Source: Todiramphus chloris collaris
Lineage: Eukaryota > Chordata > Aves > Coraciiformes > Alcedinidae
Assembly: GCA_025345505.1 (NCBI GenBank)
Contig: JANVCC010000076.1
Span: 5,319,577 to 5,383,576, forward strand
Reading direction: 5' to 3'
Length of the DNA: 64,000 nucleotides
Part shown: in pieces, positions 31,905 to 46,382 of the stretch
Layout: each line of letters opens with the position of its first letter
How positions within the stretch are numbered: position 1 is the first letter of the stretch
Translations under genes and position numbers: made by a program
Notes under the pieces: model-generated
Told to the model about the DNA's origin: nothing
The model's input: the letters and a program-made list of their open reading frames with translations, nothing else
Databases searched by the model: none

Positions 31905-34900
31905 TATTTATTTTAGGCTATATTAGGCCATTAGCCAATAATTATTTCTTAGTCATATTAATTAACTCAAGATTCTAATTTTGTTTGATTAGTCAAATAC
32001 AAACCCTTTGGGTAGCCAGAGGTGCTGACTAGTTTTCATCTGCAGAGGGGAAAAGGACAAAAAGGTGTCAGGAAAAGTGCTGGGCTGTTCCTTGGGGTGC
32101 AGTTCCAGCTGTGTGGGAGTGGGTGAAAAAACTCTTACTCCTAACAAGCATTGTGCAAAGGTGTTTTGAGAGTGGGAGCTCCAGCAGATTAGGGACAGAG
32201 GGAGGACACAGTCTCTGGGAGAGGAAGTAAAAGTAGAGTGAAATTTATGTCCTACTACTGGGAAAGTCCCTTCAACCACCCCCAGGACTTTGGCACTTGA
32301 ACGGTTCACAGCTCCTAAAGGGAAAAAAGAATTGGCCTTTTCCTGTGAATCCCCCAGTTCACCTTCTACACTCCCCACTGCATTTGCAAATGGATATTGA
32401 ACAATTTTCCCATGGTAGCTTGTTTCTCATTGTTACTCTGCGATACTGCATGTGGCATCCAACAACAGTCTGCTGAGAGCAAGCAGATGTGATAATGAGA
32501 ATTGAGAGGCAGAGTGCAAATTTAGCAAGGATGACTAACGGCATCTTTTGTACAGCATAGAGAAACTGTGCTTTTTGCCTTCCCTGAGTTAGCAACGGCA
32601 AGATTTTGAGAACATTTCTCTTTCTGCTTGTCTTCCTGTTTTTAAAGTACCAAACTTACACGGATCTTCACATAGGTCAAATCTGCTGCACTGTTTTTTG
32701 AAAAGTTGAAATTGAAGAAACAAATCCACCATGAAAGAAACCCTCCTGACCTTGACGGAGCTGATCATTCTGAAAGTGCAAGTAAAGCGAGGCAGTGAAA
32801 GCTTTACATATGCTTTAAACACAGCCGCCTTTCAACTTTGTCTGGATGGTTCCAGCAAGCATTAGAAAGGTTTTGTCTGAGTGGCAGCTTCAAGGAGTCT
32901 CAAACTTTTTATTAAAACTTCTTACTCTACAGGCAAGAGGGTTTTGGATGAACAAGTGGATGGATGAAACCATTTCCATACGTTCTCTGAGACACAAAGC
33001 TGTGCGTTGAATGCTGATGTGAATATGGTTTTGTGTTTTCCTTCAGAAAAAACCCCAAAACATTAAAAAAGAAAACAAACTGATGGAGTTTTGTATCAAA
33101 ACAAGTCCACAAAGACTGGCAAATGAGAAGATGACTATTTTTTGTTTTCAGAAATAGACATAGTTTTAACTAGTTTTCATATCCCAGATAGAAGATCTAG
33201 CTGTGCAAAATTGCTTTTTTTCACCATACCTAATACAAAATACAGCTTTCTCTTTGTACTAAAATGTAATTCTTGCAAGGAATTTATTTCCCATTGGAAA
33301 AAATGTCTGTGTAAACTTACCGTAAAATAGAATTTGTCAAGTCAAATAGAATCTGACAGAAATATAAGGGCATCTACCAGAAAACCAGAAAACATTTTTT
33401 TAGAATACTAGGGACAAGTCTCACTCTGAAACACTCACCTCACACTTTAGCTCAACAGCAGCTTTCTGCAGGTTCTGAAGCTAAGGCAAAAGGCTGCTTT
33501 GGAAACAAAGCCAAAGGCGCAGCTGAAGTTAAGGGTGTGTAGGCTGACAGTGGGAAACCAACATACGGCTCATAGGCAGTGGAGGATCTGTACATCAAAC
33601 AGGTTCCAGGGCTGCTGAGCTAGTCCTGAAGTCCTTCAGACTCCCAAAGGAACCCAGGACAGAGGAGGATGTGATAAGGCATTTTCCACTTCTCCAGAGA
33701 CTGTAAGTTTTGTGCATTTATCTGAAAGCCTTGCCACCAGCAACTGTGTTAGGGTGGGGTCAGCTTTGACATCCATGTGCTAGTCTCATGTTGCAGCGTA
33801 TAAATGGTTTGGCTGCAGCAGAGTTTTAGCTTTAAATCTAAATTTAGTTTCAGTCTTTGGTGTACATGTAGCTTCTGGCACCACATACTCAAAAAGGGTT
33901 GTTTTTGCCCCCCCGGCTTAATCTGAAAAAACAAAACAAACAAGCAAATAACAAAAAACAACAACAAAAACAAAACCCCAAGTTTATATCATTTTTACCA
34001 AGTTTTCCTCACATGAATCGTGATTCCATGCTTTCATTTTACCCCGAACAAACAGTAAATAAACGGGGTATGTTTTGCCTCGTGACTAGATGCTGAGTTT
34101 ATTTTCACCACTTTTTGTCAGCCTACTGTTTTTAATAGCGAGCATCTGTTTCAGGGCTGCTGCTGCAGATTGCTGGCAGCACCCTTACCATAGCTAGCTC
34201 AGAGAGACAGTTTTCAGCAACTTTCAGCCTGAGCCTGCAGGATGAGTTTTTCTAAGATGAGCCCATCATAGCTGAGCCCCATATCCAAGACACAGTGATC
34301 TCAGCTAACAACAGCACAACTGGAGACAGAAAAGTCTTCCTGCGAGTGCTCTGGACGACAACCATCAATGATACAAGTCTCTAGAAAATGTATGTTGGGT
34401 TAATTTCACTTTTCAGCCCTACAAATGATTCACTGTTTTGTCTTTGTTCAAGCACTGGCAATGTATGTCTAAATGCTGCCTGGCCATCTGTGCCCTAGTG
34501 TGCGAGGACATGGGGTTTGTTTTACTGTAAATTTGTTTGACTGTCATCCACTCAGTTAAACATACTTTGTTTTGCAGCAGTAGGTCATCAGGTTCACCAG
34601 TGGAGACAAGTTCATAGTTATTGTGTATTTCCCTGCAGTTATTTTGTGGTTCATTTTCTGGTTAATGTTTCTTCCATTCACCAAGAGAAAGCCAAAGCTT
34701 GTTTGTTCAGCTAGTGACTTAGAAAACGAATTTACCGTTTATTCAAGAAAGGTGACTTCCTCCCCTGTGCACAGGACAAGTGTAAAGCCTACCCACTGGT
34801 TATATGCCAGTCAAAAATGGGAAGAAGCAGAGCTCAGAAACAGTGAGAAGGTCAGCCTGCTGCTGATTAACTGCAAAGGTGCAGCTCTTCCTCAGGGAGC

Positions 34901-34952
34901 CTTTTTTAGTGCAATCTTCATTCATATGGATTATTGCTTTCAAAAATAATTG

Positions 34953-34954
<2 letters not shown>

Positions 34955-34991
<37 letters not shown>
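34955..34991 (+). repeat. poly-A run (37 A)
   Basis: Uninterrupted run of 37 A in the intergenic region. It could be the tail of an old retroposed sequence, but no source gene or target-site duplication is recognisable. Confidence 0.9.
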
Positions 34992-34995
<4 letters not shown>

Positions 34996-37280
34996 ACAAA
35001 GCTTATTTGATCCTGGAAATTTAAGTAATACTGGTGAACTAGTGGAACAGTGGAATGAATTTAGAGTGAATTTCCTGGCCTGGTCCCTCTTCTTTCCTCT
35101 TCAGAGTTGGGAGCCAGCTGTCTTTTCTCACTTGTGCATCTCTACAGCAGCATTTCTCGAGCCCTGTCTGTGAACCATGGGAGAGTGATCAGTGAAGCAC
35201 CTTTGGGCAACCCAGTAAGAAAACATCCAAATGGAGGTAGATAAGTCTTGCAAACGACTGGGGAAGGCAAGCATGTTCTTTAGTTCAACCACAACAGAGA
35301 ACGAATAGCACAACAGTGTGACACGCAGACCCTAGGTTGATTTTCTAAGTATTCATCCTTGTACTGCTGAAGCACCATAAGCAGTGTGAGGCCTCGTTTT
35401 TCCGGCTCCCATCCCTGCAAGTTTCACTGGGTGGCAGTCAGCTTTGTAATTTATCTGTCTACACAGACGTGTTTTGCTTATCGCCGCAGAACCTGCCTGC
35501 CTTGCCAATGCCGCCACGACCGCAAGCCCTCATCTTGCATGCAATCTAGTTTCCTTCCTGTGCCTCTGCTGTAGCAGAAGAGCACTTTCATTGCTCGCTG
35601 TCCACAAAAGACAGCAGCCAGCTGCCTGCAGAGGCTGTGGAGCCATCTCAGCTTTATGAGCCTGCACGGGGCTCTACACAGCTCAGGGGAGCTTTGGCAG
35701 TGCAGTGGCACTTACGCCCTGGTGGGGCATTTGTACATTTTTGAAGCATCATTGCTTGCTGCTCTCTTCATGGGGGCCCATGTTTCTTTCCCATGCATGT
35801 CCTGTTTACGTGTACGATCTAATACAAAGGAGAAAGCTGTTGAAGGTTTAGCAGCCCTGAAGTGTTCTCATTTTATCTTTCATGCCTGAGAGTGGATATA
35901 GAAATATCTCTTAATATGGCTCAACGATTCATGACTTACTGTCTTTTATAGCACCTTACAGCAGCTTCTTGCAAAGGGATGTATTCCAGATACAAAGACA
36001 ATTGGGAAATAATCTTTGTCTCTCAGGCTGAGGACATGGAGAAAGAGGGGCACACAAAAGCTTAGAGGATGCTCATTTGGGGTATGTATTTTCAAAAGGG
36101 ATGAGGTTTTATAACTGCAGAAATGGTTCCTGCATGGGCCAGGTTTTTTTAGGTCATTCTCACAGAAACAGCACTTTGAAAAAAAGCAACAAACATAGGT
36201 CTCAGTGTTCAGCCCTTAGTTTCAAACTTTTTGGCATGATGTGTAACAAAAGAATAGCCATCTTCTATGGTGGGAATTTGAACATACATAGCGCACATAA
36301 AATGTGTCAGTGATGGGAAATCCTGAGCACAACAAACTTCAGTGGGGAATTTCAGTTCAGCAGCGTGCATTTATTAACAATGCCTGTTGATGAGGTCAGA
36401 TCAGGACGTTTCTGTCTCGGTACAGAAATGGCAGCAGACAGCTGGGACCTCAGACTCATCTTTTGCCCAAAGATCTTCCTAGCACCACGTTAGGACTTAG
36501 TTCGTTAGTGACTCAGAGGGCAGGTTGCCAGCTGAAGTGCTGCCAAAGCCACTTCCTGCCATGCCTGGATTTTTTTTGGAGACATCTCAAGTGATGCTGG
36601 CCTTGGTTAGATTAGTAAGAAGTGAGCCCAGGGTTGTGCAGACTGTTAAAATCCAAAACCTGCGTTTCAGTTATGTGCCTTGATTACACCATTTCCTTGA
36701 CGTGTGCTACTCTGAGTGTAGATGTCAGAACTTTCTTTCCATACTTAGCAACAGCCAGTCCTCTGTGCCTTGGTTCAGTCCACAAGCACCTCTTAATTAA
36801 TGCATTAAATAAGAGTTGATTTCTTTACAAAGTGCTCCAGGGGTTCAGCTACATGCTTTGTTTATTTTATTATTTAGAAAGCGTATGAGGAAGAGATTTA
36901 TTTTTCAGCAGCCGGGGAAGGGAAGTAGGTTTCTAAAGCAACTGCAGTCACTGCATTGTATCCTCCTACTCTTCTAACACCTCTTCCCACTTCTCTAGGC
37001 TTCACTGCGAAGAACTGTAGTCTGCACATCCTGGCCTTGGTGGCAAAGGAGCTCGGTTGCGGTTGGCACCCTGGAATATTTGGAGGATACAGTGAGGTGT
37101 GGGATTTCTAACACTTTGGCAAAGGCACGTCCAGCTCCTACCCTGCCTGCAGTTTTCAGACCAGGCAGCCTCTTTCACATCAGACTGCTTTATCTAAACT
37201 CCTACCCAAAGCATTCCCATACTGAGCCCAGGCTGACATTGAAACTCACAGATATAAGCCATGAAAATTATGAATCAACG

Positions 37281-37286
37281 TTTATT
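37281..37286 (-). terminator. SLC1A2: candidate distal SLC1A2 poly(A) signal
   Basis: The + strand TTTATT reads AATAAA on the - strand within ATCAATAAACGTTGATTC; cleavage would fall at about 37255-37270. Chosen because it would give a 3' UTR close to the mammalian length. Other AATAAA sites exist upstream (for example near 39330 and 46590) and could end shorter transcripts. Confidence 0.5.
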
Positions 37287-39379
37287 GATGGTATGTACAT
37301 AAGAGGTACAACACTTAGTGAAATATTATATTCACGACAATTTCCAGTATAGAAATAATGTCTAGTTTGTTTTACACATGAAAGTTACAGAAATCAGTTC
37401 ACAGCATAAGAAAGCATTAAAAGCAAATGACTACCGATCATTGTCAGGAAGAAACGGTCTGAACTACAAAAATAGACTCAGTCTATGAGGCATTCCAACT
37501 ACAATGTACAAGAACAGAGCCCAGAGTTGGGAGAAATTTTATAAATCTGCATTCATTAGTTTTAAAACAAACTGTGCTGTAGATACTGTACAGTATGTCA
37601 TCTCAAAACCCGGGGAACTTTCTGAGTGTAAGGAAAAGACCAACAGTATCCCTCTCCCTTTTTATTCTTTCTATGTGAAATATTGAAAACCATGCCAGCT
37701 CGTGCCTGATCACTTGGGGTGGGGGGGGCAAGGGATGTTGAATAGGCAGTGCACGGTACTGCAGCGTGCAATTCATGCTGAAGCAGCTTAATGGGACTCA
37801 CTAAGCAGAATACTTCCTGTGCTTTGGAGGTCTGATTTTGATCTCCACCTGCTTACAGGAGATGACTGCATTTATGAGATCCTGGCCCAGGTTATCTAGG
37901 ACCAAATCAGCTTCTTCCTACTGTCCCAAGCTCTCTCAGAACCGCCTTCAGGTTTTGCCCCAGAAAGGTCTTATTTTCTCACAGGTCTGAACTGTAGCCC
38001 TGATTTCAGAAGACTTTTGCCACCGACTATACAGTTCATACGTTTATGATCAGACATACTTTTTGTAAGTAACAGGCCTGTACAACAACCACAGTAGCTT
38101 GAGAAGCATTTAGCTTTGCATTTAATTTTTAATAAGTATTAATAACTTTTTTAACAATGAAATAAACGGTGCACCTTTGCCCATGGATGTATTCCTCTTT
38201 CTCAGAGACTGTTCCTGCCAAGGGGGGATGAAGCAGAGTTCCTACTTTGAATTCTCGTGTGCTCTGGAGAGAAGTGGCAGCCCCCTGTGCCCTGCAGCCT
38301 TGCCAGTCATGGCCATGTGACTGCACTTGCTCTGCTGGCATCTGCAGTCAAGGAGGAACTGGAAGCGACTCAGGGGGCTTCTGTGATGCCGTGACGTGAC
38401 TAAGGGCTGAAAGATGCACAGTGCACAAACGGTTGAAAGCAGGCAGGTCATCCAGCAGGAAAGCAGTTAGTTAGATGGATTTCCCCTTATTTGTTGTGCC
38501 AAATTAAACAGTAACTTACTGAACTTCTGGTGATAAGAGTCCCAACATTTCAAGCGCACAAGAAGAAAACAAACCAGAAACTAATCATTCTAGGTGAACA
38601 TTAATTCTCATTGTCATAACAACGGCATTCACAAGACAACAAATCTATGCTGGGATCACTTTCACTCACTGCCAGGGAACTACATGCATACAGGTACTAA
38701 CACATACCATGCTGGTCAGAGAGCTGAAAACTAAACATAACATATTTACAATAAGTTAGCTGCATACAGGATTCTGAATGTTATCAGAACAGGATACTCC
38801 ATTAACAGACAGATAAAGCAGGTAACTAAGCTGAGGAACCTAATTAGTTGCATGGCCAAAAGGAAAGAAAGCCAGTGAAGAAGGAAATTTTTAAAAACAG
38901 TCTCATTTTCTGCTATGGCTTAATACACAGAAACCAATTAAATTAAAGCACTGCTACGCATACTGTATACACCATTTCACTGAAATTACGTGTCGATAGC
39001 TACATTATCTACACTAAGTGCAGAGAGGCACTGGACATCATGCTTCAACAAAAAGTCAAAACTGGTCTCATCAATAAGGTTGTACAGCTATTAGTAACTC
39101 AGCACTATTCTACCTGCGGTTCTTCATAAGATAATACCTGGTACATCTGATTTAAAATACAAGAAACAGATTAAAATACAAGGGTTTATCAACACACTTC
39201 CTACATGAATATCTATTAGAAATTTAGTCTTCAACACCTCAGCGGAACAACATGGCCCCATAGATTTCTGAATAGTTGAAGATCTACCCAGTATCAGTAA
39301 CACTGGGACGGCAGTACTTGCTGTCCAATGTTTTATTTGTTTTGAATCACAGTCAAAGAGCTAGCAGGCCATAAAAGAC

Positions 39380-39396
39380 TTTTTTTTTTTTTTTTT
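39380..39396 (+). repeat. poly-T run (17 T)
   Basis: Homopolymer inside the inferred SLC1A2 3' UTR; A17 in transcript sense. Confidence 0.85.
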
Positions 39397-41563
39397 GTGA
39401 TATAATGAGTATTTATATTAATTTGCTTTTATTGTTCTAAAAACAATTCCTTGTTAGTTAAATAGAAATTATTATAGCCACAGCCTTAATACCAACAGGT
39501 ATTTGCCTAATGGGAACTGATGACCATAACAGAGAAGCAACTCTCACTTGTCCTGGTCAAAAATTATAGTGGTTGTTCTCTTTAAAACACATAAGAAAGC
39601 AGGAGGTATTTGTACATATGTTAACCAGTTACATTGGTCCCGTGTTGGTTCTGTTGGTCCCTTTTCAAGAAGGCAAAGGTAGGTGGCCACATCATGAACT
39701 CTTTCCATCAGCTGAACTCATACAAACTGTACTGTATGTAGCAAGACGGACTGGGTACCTGACAACATATTTTTTGCCTCCCCAGATCTCCAGTTTTCTA
39801 TAAACTGTATTCTGAGTCAGTCAATTATACATGATCAGATCCTAAGAAAGAATTGAAGGATATGGCAAAATTAACACCAGGAAAAATGACAAAAATGAGG
39901 GACGATTGCCCAAGACAGTCAATCTAGACGATTGTTCAGATTATTATAACATTGTTCCATAATGAACTGCAGCATTTAAGGACATCTTGAAATTCCTATT
40001 TGCTTCTTGCATTTTGTGCTTTGTTTGTAATTCTTCACTAAACATAACACAAAAATATTTCATTGATTCTAAGTGTTATAAGAAAACTGGTTTTGTTTTA
40101 AGGTTCAGATCACCCTTAAAGGATTATCCCCCTACTTTATACGGTCATATAGAAAACGTTGTAAGAAAATACTAGTGTGTCTGTAAATTACAGATACTAG
40201 GTAATTTAGTTCAGTCTACACTGTAGTTTCCAGAGAACAAGTACAAACCTCTAAAATCTACATTAATAACTAAATCAGTATTGAGCATATACTTAACAAT
40301 ATAAATACATATTTAGGTTTTTCTCATGCATCCTACAAGCTAGAGTTCACACCAGATCATAGAAAAAGGGATATATTTAAGAAAGGAGCAGGATATCATA
40401 CCACTGTATGATATGCTGGATGGAAGTGTATGCAATTGTCTTTAAGAAGGAAGGACAACCTGTAGTACACAAGAATTCACAAGCCCACTCAGAACACCAA
40501 AATGGAAATGCAATAATCTACAATACTGACTGCAAAATCAATTTGTAAACACAGTTTGCATACAGTCTTTGAAAAACTGCATGAAAAAGAAAAAATATAC
40601 AAAAGAATGATACAAAAATCCCTGCAAACTATACTACTTATGTACAAAGCAATATACAGATACCAGACAATTCAGGTTGTGTGATGCTGCTTGTGACAGT
40701 TTCCCTCTGTCTAATGGTGTGCATCACAGAACATCATTAAAAACAATTGCAGGACTCCTGAATTTTGAAAAATCAGACTAGAGGGATTGGACACTCTGGC
40801 ATTGATCAGCCTTGTCTCTGCAGCAGAATGCAGTTAGAAGTGAAAGGGGATCAAAGGTTTGGTGGAGAAATCTCACAAGCCTTCTCGCCTCCCCAAATCC
40901 TGCATAAGTCTGTTGGTTACTTCCATCCTGGACTAGCAGTCAGTGGCTCAGTCATATGCTCTAGGGTTTTTCAATGTTTGGAGCCTGGGTTTTCCATAAG
41001 ACTCAGAGCTGCAACTGCATAATCACCTTATCCTTTAGAATTTGTGTCAACCTGGGAGTGGGAAGTCACCAGGTTTCCCTGGAGCAGGGGAAGATGTCTC
41101 TGGGATGGTGGGCACATGTGAGGGTAGTTCATCAGAGCCTTATGCTAGGGAGCCCACTCATACAAGAAGAATTACCAGCACCTGGGCATCAGCAGCAGCT
41201 TGACTCACTCATACCAGATCATCTCAATTTAACATCAGACTTGATCAGGAAGAAAAAATGAGGGAGGCACCCACTGTACAGTCTGTACCCAGGGACTGTT
41301 GCTGGGGACTTTACCAGGAGTCCTGCCATAGGTGTCCAGAACTGCAGAGTCTGTGCTTTGTCTGGGGACCAAGAAGAGACACAGCCTTGGTGTCTATTCA
41401 GGAAGAAAGATCGATGACTTTGGAAGGACTATGCACTAAATACATTGTTCCAGGTAAATTGTGAGCAAGGACATAACACTTTCAAAAAAACAATGAAGAA
41501 TCTGAACAATTTGTTTACAGCTAGGCTGCCTTCTTTGACACTTCAGTATTCCAATTCCAATTC

Positions 41564-41622
41564 CTTTTCTTTTTTTTTTTTTTTTTCTTTTTTTTTTTTT
41601 TTTGGTTTTTTGGTTTTTTTTT
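41564..41622 (+). repeat. T-rich low-complexity tract
   Basis: Long T runs broken by single C and GG (A-rich in SLC1A2 transcript sense). Likely to cause internal oligo-dT priming in cDNA libraries. Confidence 0.85.
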
Positions 41623-42485
41623 AACACTACTTTTTTCTCATAGCTACACTCCATATATGTCATTATTCAGAAAAAGCAAATTGGGTAAATATTTTTCCTT
41701 CAAAGTCATCAATATGACTGGAGAGAAGAAAGTAACTCCTCTTCCTGAGAGTGCTTTCTTCTGGGAACAGGAGATTTGACAAAGTCTTATATGGTGAATT
41801 ATAGCCAAGGTGAATTGTCACAATGGACTATACACCTATCATAATGACTAATAGGAAAAAAAATAATCTTAATCATGGCCTTAGAAGTCACAGTAACAAA
41901 ATCAAGGATAGTCTTCTGGCTCATAACAGAATAATATTACAGTACATTTTTTATAAAGTACCCTTATTTATCCTTCTGTAAATTAACTTCAATGAAGCAA
42001 TAAAAATAGACAAATGGAACTTAACGAAGCGAGAAACAGTTATACATTTACATCTCCACAAAAGGATTCTTCTGAGCTTCATACTAAAGCTCAGAGCCTT
42101 TTTAAAGATAATTACAGAAGTGAATGCCAGGGGTGAGGTTTAATACTGCCTATGGTTTGGGGGATTTGTGCGATTGCTGCTGTGTTGCTACAACAAGGCT
42201 GCAACAACACGAGTGAAGGCAAGGAAGCAAAGAAAATCCAGGCAGTTGCCAGAACAAATTTGTTCAAATGCTGTTGCTGCAGCTTCTCAGATGAACAGTC
42301 TGCTCTTCTCAGTATCTACTGCTGGAAAAGTAATGACCCTGGGAGTGATGGAGAACAAATCAGAAATCTACTTTACTTGTACATTTTAAAATGGCACCAA
42401 GTTTGGAATTCCATGTGGTTTGACAAAGAAATGGAGATCAGCTGTATCTCAGGGAAGAAATGGAAAAAAATGTGATGATAGTGAT

Positions 42486-42519
42486 CTTTTTTTTTCTTTT
42501 TCTTTTTTTTTTTTTTTTT
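42486..42519 (+). repeat. T-rich low-complexity tract
   Basis: Two T runs separated by C-interrupted T, followed by GTGTGTGG; lies within the inferred SLC1A2 3' UTR. Confidence 0.85.
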
Positions 42520-45500
42520 GTGTGTGGTGAGTTTTAAATTCATCACTGGACTTGTAGCATTGAAACAATTAGGCAAAAAAAGAAGCATCTTGGCAGAAAT
42601 ATTTTGGATGTGACAATCAATGCCATTATCTAGAGTAGACAAAGACTATTCCCTAGGACGGGATTGTGAAATGTCTTATAACTTAATGGAGACAGGAAGG
42701 GACTCAACCTTTCCTGGAAGCCAATGACTTCCATAGGTTTCAGTGGGGCCTTCATGTAGTCAGAGCACTGCAGGCACAGGTTTTACTACAGCAATCACAA
42801 AGTCATACGGAGTTTCTCACCGATTCAAATGGAAGGAGCACATCCCATAATATCATTCAAATGGCTTATCCCCTGCCTATTTGCAGCACCTTTGTGTATA
42901 AGACCCACGTATGTTTCTTACAATGCTTGGTGACGCCTTTGCCTTCTAAGGGAAGCAACGAAGAAACAAATTCAGCAGCAAAGTGCCCCACCTCTTCTGT
43001 AGTTTTAACATACAGCATGCTTTAGTTTCAACGAACAGATATTCAGAGAATGCCGACCTAGCTCCAGCAGTAATGCATAAAGCAAATGCATAAGCATGTA
43101 CTTAATTAAGCATGCAATTAACTGAGTCTTTGCCTGGTCTGGACTTTTCCATGTGCCAGTGTGATGTCAGCAATCCAAAGGGCAAAGGATATTAAAGTTG
43201 CACAGACAAGGGTGTGGGGAACTGGGACAAGAGCAGCAAACAAGATGAATGCAAAAACAAATGTTAATTTGTTTAGGAACTACACTGGAAACAAATCACT
43301 TTCTGCTGTGCTTATCCTTTAACTTTGCCACCCCAGCACTGCAAACAAATGCAAAAATTTGCCAGATGCAAATCAACGCATCAACACTCCTAGTGAAACT
43401 AAAAAGAGACTGGCCAGTAACCAGTACTGCCTGATGAAACATGAACCTTGTATTAGCTGAAGTGGCTGGTCCCTGGATTATTTTCTGTTTGTTTAGTTAA
43501 GTAGCAACCCAGCCTCATGTGGAATGAGCAAATCAAGAAATGCAAGCCAAGAATGAGTTACATTTTCCCAGAGAAATGGAAAGCGTTTTGATGGTTAAAT
43601 CCAGTGCTGTGATGGAATAACACTACATTAAATTTTCAGTCAAGCTTAAAGCAGAGGAGTATACCAAAACCAACAGCTCTCCCACATCCACATTTAAACA
43701 GAAATACCATTGTAATTATCTTTTGATACGTCCCTGAGTTACTGTATCTACAGAATTACTATTTTAAAATCACAGTCTGCTATTCTAGTTCTATCAAAAG
43801 ACCCAGAATTATTCTGCTTCATGTGGGTGAGGTTTCTCTAGCATCCAAATGCTTCCTTCACTAGTCTCCATCCAAACAAGCTCTCTTCAAAGGACAGTAC
43901 ATCCCAAGTGGGTAAGTGTAAGCATATTCTAAGTGTTTCTCAATATGGAATTTTGTGGAGCTGCCTAGTCACATGTTGCTGGCATTGCTATTTGTTTCCA
44001 ACTGCTAAACATTTTCAAATGACAGCTAAAAGTGTACAGACTACTTTTCTAAAACTACTTTCAAGGCAAGCAATCGGTGTGGCTGCTCCTCAGAAACTGC
44101 TACAGGGAAGATGGTGGATATAAATGGGGGTAAACACTGTGCGTTATTTGTGGATAGAACTACCATCCAGGCACTTTTCTGGCACATAACCCAGTGGTAA
44201 TAACGTCTTTGAATGCAAATTGGGAGCAGCAGCAGCTAGCTATAGGCTAACTCTGGCTATGTTAATACCAATGACTGAAGAAGACAACCTGCCTATCACT
44301 TCTCTGAATATCTTACAATTCCTTCCCTCACAAAATATAAAAAACACCTTAAGATGCATCAGGAGGCCTCTGGAAAAGGTCTCCATGTTAGAGGTCTACA
44401 GGATTCACAGTGGCTCAATATTTGTTCAAATACACAGGCCATTTTGCTTAGGATTGCAGCCATGGCATGCAAGTGAGGACAAAAATACAATGGCAAGAAA
44501 AATATTCCATGACGACAAATGCTTAAATGAGCGGTACTCTGACAACGGACTTGATCTTGCACATCGTTAATCATGCAAGGAGACTTGGCTGGCTCAGGTT
44601 GATGTGCATTTTTGGAGATACTTATACGAATGCAGATGAGCAGAAGCAGATTATATGTATATATTAACAGCTTCTACAGAGCCAAATACTACTCTACAGT
44701 TAAAAATATTATTCCTGTTTAAACCCATGATAGGTCTGAGTACAGACACTGGATGGTCTGTTTCCATAAGTGTTTCAACTCTGTTTTCTGCCATTTTTAA
44801 GTTCACTGTATGCTCATATTCTGATTCATTCAAAGAACCTCTGAAAGATCCCCCAAAAATTGCACAAAGCTTGATCTGTGGGTGGAACCTCCCAAGGCCA
44901 TGTGGCTCAGCTTTGCTACACAACATTGCTAATAGTATAATGGCACTCACCAGTGTCTTAAAATTGCTGAGTATTAACAAGCACCTTTAAAAACATTTCA
45001 CAGGGCAATTACTGTGACTGTAATTTCTTCTGACAGGATGAGTCAGCCATAATGTGTTGACAAAACACCATGTCGTTAATTCAGATGACATGTGCTCTAA
45101 AAAACACTTCTCTGACTTTAGAGTTATATGAACTGTTACTCTGCAAAAGAAAGAGAGAGAGATGAATGTACTGGTCAATGTACTGGTCTAAATCCTGAAA
45201 TTCTGCTTTACTATTCATTCAGTGCTAACCATGATCAAAGTCTATTAACCTTACATGGAATTTGGATTAGCAATGAATGCAGGATTTAGCCATTCTCTGA
45301 AATATGACATATACTTGAAAGATGGCTTGCACTTTATACCAAATGCTACCGATGATCACATTCAAAAGCTCTCAATTTCTTAGAGTAATAGATTCAGACT
45401 TTGTTTATAGCTCATTATCAAGTACCCAATCATGACATCTGTGATCAATCTTAGTAGTACCTTACTTGAGTAGTCCTGTCCATGTGAGGAGTCCCTCTGA

Positions 45501-46382
45501 CATCAATGGAACAGGGTGAATAGTGAGGTGCTACTTGGATTAAGAATGGCATAACTAAACCCATGGGAATCTGTATTTTGTACATCAGGCATAGATTTAG
45601 TGAAGGATCTACCACCGCTGCGATAATACTGTCTTGCATTATATGATGCATTGCAGTCACAAAGCAGCACAGCCCCATCATAAAATTAAGGTTGCACCTG
45701 CCCCAGGACTGCTGATACAAACACATCACATGCACATACAAATCAAGGTCTTGTCTTGATTCCAAGTGTTGGCTGTTCTCGTCTAACAACCTGTCTGGGA
45801 TAATTTATTGACTTCTATGCATTAATCTTGCCCCTGGATCTAAGTTCAGTTTAAAGTACAGCTAGGCACAAAAATACAGTGCTTGTTATTAAAACAAATA
45901 GAAATCTTTATGGACATTTTCAAAAGATATTTTAGCCATACAGCGCTAAATAGATCAGGTATGCCACAAGAGTCACCAAAACACTTGACGGTTTATGTGG
46001 TGTTATGTTTCTCTTGTATTTGTGACCCTGAGTCCCTGTAGTGAACCATACTGGCACTTTGATCTTCCCATTTTGCAGCATTTACATTCTCTGTGTCTTG
46101 AATGAAAGGGGAGGCGGGCAAGAGCACATTGCACTGCATGGAATATTCTCCAGCTGCATCATCCAAACAGTAACACAAGGAAGACAGATGGTTATGGATC
46201 ATTGCTTGGCAAAGACACTACAATGACTTGATGAGATCTTTGCTAAGTTTCAGTTTAGAAATTAAGTAAGCAGAAACTGTAGATGTTAAATAGAAAAAAG
46301 AGGAAATCTTCTTTAATAGTGATATCTTTTGCCAGAAGATAGCTTCAGGGCTTATTAAAGATGGAGCTAGGAATCTCTTCCC

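Larger units (their letters stand above)
28966..37260. other. CD44-SLC1A2 intergenic region (may include distal CD44 3' UTR)
   Basis: About 8.3 kb between the two convergent 3' ends. The first 0.5-1.8 kb may still be CD44 3' UTR (another AATAAA near 30766). It contains a perfect 126-bp direct repeat and a 37-base poly-A run. No protein gene, RNA gene or recognisable transposon was found; open frames here (for example 32.0-32.4 kb on -, 34.6-34.9 kb on +) match nothing known. Confidence 0.6.
37261..46382 (-). other. SLC1A2: SLC1A2 long 3' UTR (inferred)
   Basis: Mammalian SLC1A2 has an exceptionally long 3' UTR (around 9 kb). From the stop at 46383 down to the AATAAA near 37281 there is about 9.1 kb without recognisable genes, consistent with the same layout. 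TGTAAATA-type Pumilio sites occur on the - strand (for example near 38746 and 46543). T-rich runs on + (A-rich in the transcript) lie at 39380, 41564 and 42486. Extent is inferred from homology of gene structure. Confidence 0.6.

Noticed and set aside
32000-35000. Several intergenic open frames of 75-129 codons on both strands
   Set aside because: No domain, no codon or splice evidence, inconsistent strands; chance frames.
44220-44570. 116-codon + strand frame opposite the SLC1A2 3' UTR
   Set aside because: No similarity or transcription evidence; antisense to a probable UTR.
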